NCBI RefSeq assembly: GCF_017352135.1
Contig: NZ_CP071454.1
Coordinates: 496,001-560,000 of the forward strand
Source: Rhizobium lentis
GTDB taxonomy: Bacteria > Pseudomonadota > Alphaproteobacteria > Rhizobiales > Rhizobiaceae
Direction of reading: 5' to 3'
DNA: 64,000 bases
Both the position numbers and the translations under genes were made by a program. This document shows positions 44,949-54,356 of the stretch, one piece after another. Below the pieces are notes generated by a model, which was not told where the DNA came from, ran no database searches, and worked only from the letters and a program-made list of their open reading frames with translations. Each line of letters begins with the position of its first letter. The first letter of the stretch is position 1.

Positions 44949-46805
44949 TTATTCCGCGGCCTCTTCTGCCTCCTCGGCGTGATCGGAGAGGAAGCCGCCG
45001 GACTGGCGGTTCCAGAGGTCGGCATAGATGCCGCCGCTCTCGATCAGTTCGGCGTGCGAGCCGGCCTCGATGATCCGCCCCTTGTCGAGCACGATCAGCC
45101 GGTCCATCTCCGTCAGCGTCGAAAGCCGGTGGGCGATCGCGATCACCGTCTTGCCCTCCATCAGGGCGAAGAGGTTTTCCTGGATTGCCGCCTCGACTTC
45201 GGAATCGAGCGCCGAGGTCGCCTCGTCGAGCACCAGGATCGGCGCGTCCTTCAGGAAGACGCGGGCGATCGCGATGCGCTGCCGCTGGCCGCCGGAGAGC
45301 TTGACGCCACGTTCGCCGACCTGGGCGTCGAGCCCCCCGCGGCCCTGCATGTCGACGAGCCCCTCGATAAACTCCCAGGCATTGGCGCGCTTGGCGGCCT
45401 CGATCACCTCGGCATCGGTCGCCTCCGGCCGCCCGTAGGCGATGTTGTCGCGGATCGACCGGTGCAGCAGCGAAGTGTCCTGCGTCACCACGCCGATCAG
45501 CGAACGCAAGCTCTCTTGCGAGACGCCTGATATATCCTGCCCGTCGATGGTGATGCGGCCGGCCTCCAGGTCGTAGAAGCGCAGCAGCAGGTTCATCAGC
45601 GTCGTCTTGCCGGCGCCGGAGCGACCGACCAGCCCCACCTTCTCGCCTGCCTTGATGTCGAGCGACAGGTTGTCGATGACGCCTTTGCCTTTGCCGTAGT
45701 GGAAGCGGATGCGGTCGTAATGGATCGCCCCCTTCTTCGCCGTCATCGCGGGCGCCCCCGGCTTGTCGACGATATCGTGCTGCTTGCTCATCATCTCCAT
45801 GCCGTCATAGACCGTGCCGATATTCTCGAACAGCGCCGAGACTTCCCACATGATCCATTGCGACATGCCGTTGACGCGCATGGCAAGGCCGATGGCGATG
45901 GCGATCGCGCCGACCGAAATCGCCCCGTTCAGCCAGAACCAGATCGACAGGCCCGAGACGACGAAGAGCGCGACGCAGTTGTTCAGGTAGACGCTGATAT
46001 GGAAGAGCGTCACCTTGCGCATCTGCTTGTGCACGGTCTGCAGGAACTCATCCATGCCCTGCTTGGCGTAGATCTCCTCGCGCCCCGCATGGGAGAACAG
46101 CTTGACGGTTGCAATATTCGTATAGCTGTCGACCACGCGGCCGGTCATCATCGAGCGCGCATCCGCCTGCGTCGCCGCGATCTTGCGAAGCCGCGGCACG
46201 AAATAGGAGACGATGCTGACGTAGATGACGAGCCAGACGAGGATCGGGATCATCAGCCGCCAGTCAGCCGCCGCAATCACGATGATCATCGTCAGGAAAT
46301 AACTGACGACATAGACGAAGACGTCGAGGATCTTCATCACCGTTTCGCGCACGGCAAGCGAGGTCTGCATCACCTTCGTTGCGACGCGCCCGGCAAACTC
46401 GTTGGCGAAGAACGACATGCTGTGGCGCAGCAGGAAGCGGTGCATCTGCCAGCGCGCCATCATCGGATAGTTGCCGAGCAGCATCTGGTGCATGATGAGG
46501 GAATCGAGCCCGGCCGCCAGCGGCAGGCCGACCAGCACCAGCGCCGCCATCCAGAATAGCTTGTGGCCTTCCGTCTCCAGGAAGGTGGCCCGGTCGGCCT
46601 TGGTCAGCCAGTCGACGATGTCGCCGAGAAACTGGAAGAGCGCCACTTCGCCGACTGCGATCGACGCTGTCAGCACGGCCATCAGAGCGAGCCAGGGCGC
46701 GGCCGGCTTGCTGTAATGCCAGCAGAAGGCAAAGAGACCTTTCGGCGGAGCCACCGGCTCCTCGCTCGGAAAGGGATTGAGTCGCTGTTCGAACCAGCCA
46801 AACAT
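44949..46805 (-). CDS. ABC exporter, fused membrane and ATPase domains (paralogue)
   Basis: A 618-residue half-transporter closely similar to the gene at 42548-44461: six TM helices, Walker A GRSGAGKTT, signature LSGGQRQR, Walker B ILVLDEATSALD, switch His in AHRLST. Both nucleotide sites are canonical. The C-terminal tail is acidic (EEAEEAAE). The ATG at 46805 has GGAG seven bases upstream; one at 46823 is in frame. The pair could be a tandem duplication, and a heterodimer is possible. Substrate unknown. Confidence 0.9.
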   Translation of the reverse strand: MFGWFEQRLNPFPSEEPVAPPKGLFAFCWHYSKPAAPWLALMAVLTASIAVGEVALFQFLGDIVDWLTKADRATFLETEGHKLFWMAALVLVGLPLAAGLDSLIMHQMLLGNYPMMARWQMHRFLLRHSMSFFANEFAGRVATKVMQTSLAVRETVMKILDVFVYVVSYFLTMIIVIAAADWRLMIPILVWLVIYVSIVSYFVPRLRKIAATQADARSMMTGRVVDSYTNIATVKLFSHAGREEIYAKQGMDEFLQTVHKQMRKVTLFHISVYLNNCVALFVVSGLSIWFWLNGAISVGAIAIAIGLAMRVNGMSQWIMWEVSALFENIGTVYDGMEMMSKQHDIVDKPGAPAMTAKKGAIHYDRIRFHYGKGKGVIDNLSLDIKAGEKVGLVGRSGAGKTTLMNLLLRFYDLEAGRITIDGQDISGVSQESLRSLIGVVTQDTSLLHRSIRDNIAYGRPEATDAEVIEAAKRANAWEFIEGLVDMQGRGGLDAQVGERGVKLSGGQRQRIAIARVFLKDAPILVLDEATSALDSEVEAAIQENLFALMEGKTVIAIAHRLSTLTEMDRLIVLDKGRIIEAGSHAELIESGGIYADLWNRQSGGFLSDHAEEAEEAAE

Positions 46806-47189
46806 GAATTTGCTCCGAAACATCAGCGTTCCGGCTCCCGGCTTCGCGCCATCTGGACGCCATGCAAGCACATATGGGAGCCGAACGTTCAAGGGGCGAG
46901 GCTCAATCAGCCGCGCAATGGATCAAAAGGGAAGTTTTAGAAAGAAGCCCGCTCTAGCGGTGCCATGTCACCTTGATCGGCATCACGGCGGGAAAGCGCA
47001 TAATGAGCAAAATATTCATGTGGCCCTCCCTGCTGGCGTTCGAAGACGTGCATGCATAACGCGAAAAACGCGAAATTTCCAGCCCTGAACTGGCGCGAAC
47101 GGAATGTTTCTGGGCCACACCGCGCCCTGTTGCGCCGAAATCACAGTTGTATTAGGCCTGCCGCGTCGAAACGAACAAGCAGCGCTTGA
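46806..47189. other. Intergenic region between ABC exporter and trmL
   Basis: About 380 bases between divergent genes. It must contain both promoters. I see no clear promoter pair, repeat or small gene in it. Confidence 0.35.
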
Positions 47190-47651
47190 ATGACCAACCT
47201 CAGACTGGCACTCTACCAGCCGGATATAGCAGGCAATACCGGCACGATCCTGCGCCTTGCCGCTTGCCTCGGCTTCGCCGTCGACCTGATCGAGCCCGCC
47301 GGCTTCGACGTCTCCGACCGCAATCTGAAACGCGCCGGCATGGATTATATCGCGGCCGCCGCACTGACCCGCCATGTCAGCTGGGACCGTTTCGAGGCCT
47401 GGCGCGCCACGACCGGCCGCCGTCTCATCCTCGCCTCGACCAAGGCCGCCGATCGCTACACCGACTTTACCTTCCGCCCCGACGATGTGCTGCTTTTCGG
47501 GCGCGAAAGCGCCGGCGTACCGGACCAGGTGCATGAGAAAGCTGACGCCCGCATTCTCATCCCGATGGTCGAGGGCCAGCGCTCGATCAACGTCGCCGTC
47601 TCGGCCGCGATGATTGTTGGCGAGGCCATGCGCCAAACGCTTTGGACCTAG
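47190..47651 (+). CDS. trmL: tRNA (cytidine/uridine-34 2'-O)-methyltransferase
   Basis: A 153-residue SPOUT (knotted) methyltransferase that modifies the wobble base of leucine tRNAs. It begins LALYQPDIAGNTGTILRLAACLG, a near-ideal TrmL start, and has the SAM-knot blocks LLFGRESAGVPD and IPMVEGQRSINVAVSAAM. The length is that of minimal TrmL. The stop codon abuts a dispersed repeat. Confidence 0.93.
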   Translation: MTNLRLALYQPDIAGNTGTILRLAACLGFAVDLIEPAGFDVSDRNLKRAGMDYIAAAALTRHVSWDRFEAWRATTGRRLILASTKAADRYTDFTFRPDDVLLFGRESAGVPDQVHEKADARILIPMVEGQRSINVAVSAAMIVGEAMRQTLWT

Positions 47652-47746
47652 AGCACGCCGCGCGAAAGTGTGCAGCGGTTTTGCGATGACGACATGGGTA
47701 AATACGAGACCTGAAGCGCGAGGAACGGATCCAGAGAGACGCGCTT
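47651..47746 (+). repeat. Dispersed Rhizobium repeat (copy 2)
   Basis: Begins GAGCACGCCGCGCGAAAGTG, then GCAGCGGTTTTGCGATGACG, ACATGGGTAAATAC, CTGAAGCGCGAGG and an end with ACGCGCTTC. Block for block it matches the inverted copy at 32651-32766. It occupies part of the 305-base gap before the Na/Pi cotransporter gene. The rest of that gap shows no gene. Confidence 0.75.
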
Positions 47747-47956
47747 CGGACGACTTCGGTGCGAAATCGGACATAGGCGCGGATTCGCAAACAGCTACGC
47801 CCCGTGTCGGAAAAGGACATTGCCAAGTCCTCGAACTAGGCTATATTCTTTAGCCGAACAATAAGTTTTCTGACTGACCTCATTTAATTCCAATGACTTG
47901 GAAGGTCATGCCTGGAAGTTTCCCTCCTGAGATGAAAGAAGAACAATAACAACAAA

Positions 47957-49603
47957 ATGGCCTCGACAATCATCATGATCAACCTGCTCGGTGCCGTGGC
48001 CCTGCTGCTGTTCGGCCTCGCGCAGGTGAAGGACGGCGTCTCTAGGGCTTTCGGTGCCCGGCTGCGAACGGGGTTGGCGACCGGCACGCGCGGCGGCCTT
48101 CGCTCATTCCTGTCAGGGTTGCTGGCGACCGTCGCACTGCAGAGCTCGACGGCAACGGCGCTGATGACCGCCTCCTTCGTCGAACGGGATCTGATCAAAC
48201 CTCGCATGGCACAGATCGTCCTGCTCGGCGCCAATGTCGGCACGGCGATAACCGCATGGATCGTCGCCACCGGCATCGAATGGCTCTCCCCACTCCTGGT
48301 CCTCTCCGGCATCGTGCTTTACCGCGGCCGTTCCAGCACCCGCCAGGGCGGCGGCGCAGCGTTGATCGGGATCGGCCTGATGCTGTTGTCGCTGCATCTC
48401 CTCGGGCTTGCGACGGAGCCGATGCGCGCCTCCCCTGCTCTCGCCGCCTTCATCAGCCTGCTGGACGACGCTCTGCCCGTGGCGCTCCTCTTCTCGGCAG
48501 CCCTCGCCTTCGTCTCATCGTCGAGCCTGGCGGTTGTGGTCCTCATCTTGTCCCTCGCCTCAGCCGGCCTGATCTCTGCCGAGCTGGTCATCGTGCTCGT
48601 GCTCGGCGCCAATCTCGGCGGCGCGATACCGCCTGTCGTCGCCACCATGTCCGGCCCGGTCTCGGCGCGACGCGTCACGTTCGGCAACCTGGCCGTCCGT
48701 GCGCTCGGCTGCATCATCGCCTTGCCTCTCGCCGGCTACGGCGCGCAATTCATCCAGATGCTGCCCTTCGGACCGTCAAAGCTCCCGGTCGACGCGCATC
48801 TGCTCTTCAACCTTCTGCTCGCCGCCCTCGCCTGGCCATTCTCCAGGCCGCTCGCCGCCCTGATGGCCCGGCTGGTGCCGGACCAGCCCGAGCCCGACAA
48901 CGGGCCGAAATATCTGGATGAGCATGAACTTTCGACGCCGGTCATTGCCCTGACCAGCGCCACTCGAGAAGTGCTCGGCATCGGAGACCTTATCGAGCGC
49001 ATGCTGATCCGGGTTTCCGATGCTTTCGAACACAACGACGCATCCAAGCTTACCGAGATCCCCTCTCTCGAAGAGCGCGTCGACCGGCTGCAGCAGGCAG
49101 TGAAAGTCTATCTTTCGAAGCTCGGCCGCGAAGGCCTCAGCGACGAAAATGCCCGCCGCTCGATCGTCGTCATCGACTATGCCATCAATCTCGAACATAT
49201 GGGCGATATCATCGAGAAGGGCCTGCTGGAGCAGGTATCGAAGAAAATTTCGCTCGGGCTCAAATTTTCCGATGACGGTCATCAGGAGTTGCGCAAACTG
49301 TTCGACCTGACGATCGACAATCTGCGCGTCGCCCAGACGATCTTCGTCACCCGCGATTTCAAGCTCGCGCGCCAGATGATGGAGGTGAAGGTCGAGGTGC
49401 GGCGCATGGAAAAGCAATCGGCCGAACACCATCTTGAACGCCTGCGCGACGGCCGGGCCGACAGCCTGCAGACGAGTTCGCTGCATCTCGACATGCTGCG
49501 CGACCTGAAGCGGATCAACGCCCATATCGTGTCGGTAGCGCATCCGATCATGGATGAAAGCGGTCTGCTGATCGAAAGCCGTGTAAGGACCGCTGCGGAG
49601 TGA
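47957..49603 (+). CDS. Na/Pi cotransporter family protein with PhoU-like domain
   Basis: A 548-residue protein. Two inverted transport repeats of the NptA/SLC34 family span residues about 1-300, with the substrate motif QSSTATAL in the first and SSSSLAVV in the second. A cytoplasmic PhoU-like helical domain (about 340-540) follows. It probably takes up or exports phosphate and may link to phosphate regulation; no pho genes lie nearby. GAAAGAAG upstream is a weak, distant ribosome site. Confidence 0.87.
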   Translation: MASTIIMINLLGAVALLLFGLAQVKDGVSRAFGARLRTGLATGTRGGLRSFLSGLLATVALQSSTATALMTASFVERDLIKPRMAQIVLLGANVGTAITAWIVATGIEWLSPLLVLSGIVLYRGRSSTRQGGGAALIGIGLMLLSLHLLGLATEPMRASPALAAFISLLDDALPVALLFSAALAFVSSSSLAVVVLILSLASAGLISAELVIVLVLGANLGGAIPPVVATMSGPVSARRVTFGNLAVRALGCIIALPLAGYGAQFIQMLPFGPSKLPVDAHLLFNLLLAALAWPFSRPLAALMARLVPDQPEPDNGPKYLDEHELSTPVIALTSATREVLGIGDLIERMLIRVSDAFEHNDASKLTEIPSLEERVDRLQQAVKVYLSKLGREGLSDENARRSIVVIDYAINLEHMGDIIEKGLLEQVSKKISLGLKFSDDGHQELRKLFDLTIDNLRVAQTIFVTRDFKLARQMMEVKVEVRRMEKQSAEHHLERLRDGRADSLQTSSLHLDMLRDLKRINAHIVSVAHPIMDESGLLIESRVRTAAE

Positions 49604-49606
49604 CGG

Positions 49607-49867
49607 TCAGTCGGCCGAAGGCAGGCGGCGCATGGTGAATTCGATCCGGTCGCCCTCGAGCTGGCGCCAGCTTTCCACCTCGGTCCAATAGGCTGCCTTC
49701 GGATATTCGTCGAACCATTCGCGCGCTTTGGCGCGTGCGTCGAGAAGACCGAGGCAATATGTCTCACGCACGAAATGGTCTTTCTTACGGGGAGGATTTT
49801 CCGCCCGGTGTCTCGCCATTCTGCGCTTCAGGCCGTCGAAGGACGGAGGTCCCGGTATTTTTGCCAT
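49607..49867 (-). CDS. Small conserved-looking protein of unknown function
   Basis: An 86-residue, basic protein (GLKRRMARHRAENPPRKK) with a C-terminal aromatic stretch (AREWFDEYPKAAYWTEVESW). It has no signal peptide or TM. I do not recognise a domain. The ATG at 49867 opens MAKIPGPPSFDG. It converges on the Na/Pi gene with 3 bases between stops, which supports its being real. Divergent from hemF. Confidence 0.6.
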   Translation of the reverse strand: MAKIPGPPSFDGLKRRMARHRAENPPRKKDHFVRETYCLGLLDARAKAREWFDEYPKAAYWTEVESWRQLEGDRIEFTMRRLPSAD

Positions 49868-50035
49868 TAAACCTACCTCTGCAGAGGAAAGGTAGTATCG
49901 AAATACTTGATTTGCGAGTCGAATCTTATGCCCCAAGCCCAGCTTGGCGAGATACCGCGCCGCCTGCTAGATGTGGCCGGCAACCAGGAATGAGCGAGTC
50001 GCCTCCGCAAAGGAAGCCGGCCGCGGAGGCGTGAC

Positions 50036-50947
50036 ATGGAAAGACCGGAACTGCCGATCGGCTTGCCTGACGATATCGAGGAGAAGAAGGAAGCCGCCCG
50101 CAAATGGTTCGAAGGGCTGCGCGATACGATCTGCGCCTCTTTCGAGGCGCTGGAGGATGAGCTGGAAGGCCCGCTTTCCGATCAGGAGCCCGGCCGCTTC
50201 GTCGCCAAGGATTGGTCGCGTGAAAACGGCGCCGGCGGCGGTGGCCGCATGTCGATGATGGAAGGCCGCGTCTTCGAGAAAGTCGGCGTCCATACCTCTA
50301 CCGTCAATGGCGAATTCTCTCCGGAGTTCCGCACACAGATTCCCGGCGCCAAGGACGATCCGCGGTTCTGGGCCTCCGGCATTTCCCTGATCGCCCATCC
50401 CGTCAATCCCAACGTTCCCGCCGTGCATATGAATACCCGCATGGTGGTCACCACAAGCCGCTGGTTCGGCGGCGGGGCAGACCTGACGCCGGTGCTCGCG
50501 CGCCGTCGAACGCAGGAGGACGAGGACAGCCAGCTCTTCCACAAAGCCATGGAAATCGCCTGCCGCAACCATGCCGTCGCCGATTACGACGCCTACAAGG
50601 CCTGGTGTGACGACTATTTTTTCCTGAAGCACCGCAACGAGCCCCGTGGCATCGGCGGCATCTTCTACGACTGGCTGCATTCGAGCGAGGAAGCCGGCGG
50701 CTGGGACGCCGATTTCGCCTTCACGCGCGATGTCGGCCGGGCCTTCGCCATGGTCTATCCGAAGATCGTCCGCTCCAACTTCAACAAAGTGTGGACGGAA
50801 GCCGATCGTGACGAACAATTGATCCGCCGCGGCCGCTACGTCGAGTTCAACCTGCTGTATGATCGCGGCACCATCTTCGGCCTGAAGACCGGCGGCAACG
50901 TGGAATCCATTCTCTCCTCGTTGCCGCCTGTTGTGCGCTGGCCGTGA
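50036..50947 (+). CDS. hemF: Oxygen-dependent coproporphyrinogen III oxidase
   Basis: A 303-residue cytoplasmic enzyme that oxidatively decarboxylates coproporphyrinogen III in haem synthesis. The family signature is clear: [26 protein letters not shown] with [28 protein letters not shown], and [12 protein letters not shown] near the end. GAGG stands six bases ahead of the ATG. It is monocistronic. Confidence 0.96.
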   Translation: MERPELPIGLPDDIEEKKEAARKWFEGLRDTICASFEALEDELEGPLSDQEPGRFVAKDWSRENGAGGGGRMSMMEGRVFEKVGVHTSTVNGEFSPEFRTQIPGAKDDPRFWASGISLIAHPVNPNVPAVHMNTRMVVTTSRWFGGGADLTPVLARRRTQEDEDSQLFHKAMEIACRNHAVADYDAYKAWCDDYFFLKHRNEPRGIGGIFYDWLHSSEEAGGWDADFAFTRDVGRAFAMVYPKIVRSNFNKVWTEADRDEQLIRRGRYVEFNLLYDRGTIFGLKTGGNVESILSSLPPVVRWP

Positions 50948-51029
50948 GACTGTAAAATCTCATCGATTATTCGAGCTGAGGGACCTTCATAAAAATTCAG
51001 TGAGTCCTAACTTTATATGTACGTGCGTA

Positions 51030-51048
51030 ACAATCGGAGGAGGATTGT
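51030..51048 (+). promoter_or_regulatory. Stem-loop presenting a ribosome binding site
   Basis: ACAATC and GATTGT form a 6-bp stem whose 7-base loop, GGAGGAG, is the Shine-Dalgarno site of the gene starting at 51050. The loop leaves it exposed, while the stem partly covers its 3' edge. Confidence 0.4.
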
Positions 51049-51049
51049 C

Positions 51050-51313
51050 ATGACGACAGAAAGCGGCTCGCATGCGTCCACGGATGCCCAGGAAACATTC
51101 CGTGCCATCGACACACCCGAGTTCCTTGTCCGCATTGCCGAGAAACTGCGGGCCAAGAGTGGCTCCGATCTGCCGCTGTGCTGCTTCATCGAGCAGGTCA
51201 AGCTGCAGCTGGCCGGCGGAAAGTCGCCGGAGGATCTGCAGAACGACGCAGCCAACAGCAACACGCCCGGCCATCTCTCGGAAACCTACAAAGCCTGGGC
51301 AATGCCCGACTGA
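51050..51313 (+). CDS. Small protein of unknown function
   Basis: An 87-residue, soluble protein without signal or TM. Residues 20-65 (EFLVRIAEKLRAKSGSDLPLCCFIEQVKLQLAGG) look helical; two adjacent cysteines are at about 44-45. The C-terminus is polar. I do not recognise a family. The start is supported by GGAGGAGG eight bases upstream. A DUF1059 gene follows in the same direction after 113 bases. Confidence 0.6.
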   Translation: MTTESGSHASTDAQETFRAIDTPEFLVRIAEKLRAKSGSDLPLCCFIEQVKLQLAGGKSPEDLQNDAANSNTPGHLSETYKAWAMPD

Positions 51314-51426
51314 ACCACCTTCTCCGGTCGCCACCTCCTGCCGGCCGGAACCTTCTCTTCGCACGTACATTTCATCAATCGCGTGAAAGCGCGATGGCCG
51401 TTGCGTTCCAGACAGAGGAGAAAACC

Positions 51427-51612
51427 ATGCGACTGTTCGAATGCGGCACGCTCGTTCCCGGCTGCGCCTGGCACACCCGGGCGGATAATGACGCAGAAGT
51501 GGTTCGCCGCGCCGTCGAGCACCTGAAGACCGCTCACGGCGAAACGACCATACGCGAAAACATGGTTGACAACATCAAGGCCCGCATCCGCGACGAAGCC
51601 ACCGCCGCCTGA
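51427..51612 (+). CDS. DUF1059 domain small protein
   Basis: A 61-residue protein: MRLFECGTLVPGCAWHTRAD, VVRRAVEHLKTAHG and a C-terminal helix. The two cysteines and two histidines (C6, C13, H16, H38 by eye) match the DUF1059 pattern, which looks like a small metal-binding site. GAGGAG precedes the ATG. An upstream in-frame ATG at 51394 seems less likely. Function unknown. Confidence 0.75.
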   Translation: MRLFECGTLVPGCAWHTRADNDAEVVRRAVEHLKTAHGETTIRENMVDNIKARIRDEATAA

Positions 51613-51683
51613 CGGCCGGTGAGCGAGTCCCGGCAACAACCATCGAAGCTGCGCCGCATCCACCCGATGCGGCGCGATGTCGG

Positions 51684-52937
51684 CTATTGCGCGCTTTCCT
51701 TCAGCCGGGCGAGCAGGGCCGTTCGGTCGGACGTAAAATTTTCTTCCACCCACTGGTTTTCCAGCACCGCAAGCAGTTCGCCGACTCGAGGGCCGGAGGC
51801 GACACCCGCCGCGAGCACGTCGCCGCCATTCAGAGGAAATTGCGGCTTCTTCCAGTTCATGGCCTGATCCAATAGCTTGCCGAGCCGCGCCGAGCGCGCC
51901 ATTTCGTCAAGATCGCTCTCGGCCTTGGCACGCGCAAGGCTAAGCGCCAGCTTCAGCCGCGTCGTGATGCCGTCGGCGCCGTTGCGGTAGAGCAGCCGTT
52001 CGAAGGCGGCCGAGGAGATTTCGTCCTTGACCGGGGCCGCCAGCGCCCAGGCCTTCAGGGTGGCCGCTTCCGCATTCGAGAGCTTGAGCCGGGCCCCAAG
52101 CGCCTCCAGCCGCGCCGCATCGGGCGGCACGATCGCGGCGAGGCGCAGCAGCGGATCCGGCGCCCAGCCGAGTGCCCTCTCGGTGGCAACCAGCGAAGGG
52201 ATCGCATCAATCCCCCATCGTTCCGATTCCGGCAGGATTTCCGTCAACACGGCCACCTGCCGCATCCAGAGGAGCGCCCGGCCGGGATCGGCAGCAGCGA
52301 GCAGTTTTCTGAGCTCCGACCAGACACGTTCCGCCGACAGCGTTTTCAGTTTCGAACGCGCCGCCGCACAGGCCTTCAGCCCCTCGGCATCCGGCCGTCC
52401 GGAACCGTAATAGGCAAAGAAGCGGAAGAAGCGCAGGATGCGCAGATGGTCCTCTTCGATACGTCTTGCCGCATCGCCGATGAAGCGGATGTTGCGCGTC
52501 TCGATATCGGCAAGCCCGCCGACGAGATCGACCACCTCGCCATCGGCATCGGCATAGAGCGCATTAATCGTCAGGTCCCGCCGTTCGGCATCTGCCTTCC
52601 AGTCGGTGCTGAAGGCGACCTTGGCACGACGTCCGTCGGTCTCGACATCGGTGCGCAGCGTCGTCACTTCGAAGGGCTTGCCGTCGATGACGAGCGTCAC
52701 CGTGCCGTGCTGCAGACCTGTCGGCACCGCCTTGATGCCGGCCGCCGCCGCCCGCTCCATCACGATTTCGGGCCTCAGCGTCGTGGCGATGTCGATATCG
52801 CTGACCGGCAGACCCATCAGGCTGTTGCGCACGGCGCCACCGACCACCCGTCCTTCGCCGTCATCGGCATTGAGCAGCGCAAGGACCCGAGCGAGCGCCG
52901 GATCGCGGAACCATGCTTGGTCGGCAATGCCGGTCAT
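51684..52937 (-). CDS. cca: CCA tRNA nucleotidyltransferase / poly(A) polymerase family
   Basis: A 417-residue class II nucleotidyltransferase. The head motif is GGAVRNSLMGLPVSDIDIAT with the metal-binding DxD, followed by EVTTLRTD and RRDLTINAL, and the neck (RIEEDHLRILRFFRFFAYYG). In this genus a single such enzyme adds CCA to tRNA; poly(A) polymerase activity cannot be excluded. The start overlaps the upstream Nudix gene by 4 bases. Confidence 0.9.
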   Translation of the reverse strand: MTGIADQAWFRDPALARVLALLNADDGEGRVVGGAVRNSLMGLPVSDIDIATTLRPEIVMERAAAAGIKAVPTGLQHGTVTLVIDGKPFEVTTLRTDVETDGRRAKVAFSTDWKADAERRDLTINALYADADGEVVDLVGGLADIETRNIRFIGDAARRIEEDHLRILRFFRFFAYYGSGRPDAEGLKACAAARSKLKTLSAERVWSELRKLLAAADPGRALLWMRQVAVLTEILPESERWGIDAIPSLVATERALGWAPDPLLRLAAIVPPDAARLEALGARLKLSNAEAATLKAWALAAPVKDEISSAAFERLLYRNGADGITTRLKLALSLARAKAESDLDEMARSARLGKLLDQAMNWKKPQFPLNGGDVLAAGVASGPRVGELLAVLENQWVEENFTSDRTALLARLKESAQ

Positions 52938-53584
52938 GCATAAAGCCTTTCATAGAGCGTGCGAACGATGCCGGCGGTGATGCCCCAGATCATTCTGGTT
53001 TGATAGGGCATCCGGTAAAAATGCCGGTCGATGCCGTCGATGACGCGCTTGTCGCGGCTATGATTGGCCGGGTTCATCAGGAAGGAAAGCGGCACCTCGA
53101 ACACGTCGTCCACCTCGGCCGGGTTCAGCGTCAGCGCAAAACCCCGCGTGACGACGCCAAGCACCGGCGTAATGCGGAACCCGGTCGAGGCGAGGTAGTC
53201 CGGCAGCCGCCCGACCGTCTCGACGAAGGAACCGGGCAGGCCGATCTCCTCCTCCGTCTCGCGGATCGCCGCCATTTCGGGCGAGATATCGGCCGGATCG
53301 ATCGAGCCGCCGGGAAAGGCGATCTGGCCGGAATGTTTGCGCAGGGTCGTCGTGCGCTTGGTGAAGATTACACGCGCTTCCTCGCCGTCGTCGACGACCG
53401 GCACGAGCACAGCGGCATCGCGCAGCTTGAAGGTCTCGACCTCAGCCACGATGTCCGGGTTGAGGAGATGATCGCCATGATCGCGCCAAGCATGGTCCAC
53501 CGGGCCGCCATTCTGGCTGAGCGCGCGGCGGCGGAATTCAGCTGCTGAGAACAGCGGATAACGTTGGGTGATCGCATCGTTCAT
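52934..53584 (-). CDS. CoA-type Nudix hydrolase
   Basis: A 216-residue Nudix enzyme. The CoA-pyrophosphatase signature TLRKHSGQIAFPGGSIDP runs into the Nudix box GGSIDPADISPEMAAIRET-EEEIGL, with the catalytic Glu residues intact. It probably cleaves coenzyme A derivatives to phosphopantetheine compounds and 3',5'-ADP. It overlaps its neighbours by 4 bases on both sides: a tight three-gene operon with DUF1285 and cca. Confidence 0.9.
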   Translation of the reverse strand: MNDAITQRYPLFSAAEFRRRALSQNGGPVDHAWRDHGDHLLNPDIVAEVETFKLRDAAVLVPVVDDGEEARVIFTKRTTTLRKHSGQIAFPGGSIDPADISPEMAAIRETEEEIGLPGSFVETVGRLPDYLASTGFRITPVLGVVTRGFALTLNPAEVDDVFEVPLSFLMNPANHSRDKRVIDGIDRHFYRMPYQTRMIWGITAGIVRTLYERLYA

Positions 53585-54204
53585 CGGGAAAGCGCATCCA
53601 GTTCGTCGGCCGGCATGACCGGGAAGACCGCGCCGGCGGAGCGGATCGCAAACATCGCCTGCCCCTCCACCTCGAGCGTCTCGCCAAGCGCGGTCAGTTC
53701 ATACATCACCGCACGCGACACCAGCGCCTCCAGCCGCCCGCGCACATGCAGATAGGGTTTCAGTTCGGCATTGCCGCCCGCAATGGCAAAGCGCAGCAGA
53801 TGCTCTGCTCCCGCCTCGACGACATCGCCGACATTGGTGCGGAAGGTCAGCACCTGCTGGCCCTCCCGCTCGCTCACGTTCATCTCGACGGCGATGAACG
53901 GCGCGTCGACGACCCTTATCCCGACCTTTTCCACAGGAGTTACCAGATAGGTCTTCTGATCGTCGTCCTTTCGCAGAATGGTCGAAAACAGCCTTACAAG
54001 CGCCGGCCGGCCGATCGGCGTGCCCATGTAGAACCACGTACCGTCGGCCCGGATTTCCATGTCGATATCGCCGCAGAAAGGCGGATTCCACCGATCGACC
54101 GGCGGTAATCCACGTTTTTTACCGCTGTTTTCCTCGGACGCGCGCGAAATCAGCGCGGCAAGCCCCGCCGCATCCGCCTGTCCGCTGATTTCCTCGGCTG
54201 CCAT
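53581..54204 (-). CDS. DUF1285 domain protein
   Basis: A 207-residue protein. The family start is PPVDRWNPPFCGDIDMEIRADGTWFYMGTPIGRPALVRLF, with LVTPVEKVGIRV and PYLHVRGRLEALVSRAVMYEL later. A structure of one family member is known, but no activity is assigned. It leads the operon with the Nudix and CCA genes, an order conserved in alphaproteobacteria, and diverges from the MoxR gene. Confidence 0.88.
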   Translation of the reverse strand: MAAEEISGQADAAGLAALISRASEENSGKKRGLPPVDRWNPPFCGDIDMEIRADGTWFYMGTPIGRPALVRLFSTILRKDDDQKTYLVTPVEKVGIRVVDAPFIAVEMNVSEREGQQVLTFRTNVGDVVEAGAEHLLRFAIAGGNAELKPYLHVRGRLEALVSRAVMYELTALGETLEVEGQAMFAIRSAGAVFPVMPADELDALSR

Positions 54205-54356
54205 TCTTCCGTCCCGGTTTGTCCTTAACGAAGTGAAGTCACGAGATAGTCATTCGTAACGAACTTGTCAGCCCGTCGCATCTCCATAACTCTATCGAGT
54301 ATGAGGCAGATGTATACGTCCGCCGATTCGCTGCCGAATGATTTCAGCCGTTGGAG

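Larger units (their letters stand above)
51017..51370. repeat. 11-bp inverted repeats flanking a small gene
   Basis: ATGTACGTGCG at 51017-51027 and its exact reverse complement CGCACGTACAT at 51360-51370 bracket the unknown gene at 51050-51313. They may be chance, a hairpin or element ends; there is no target duplication that I can see. Confidence 0.4.
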
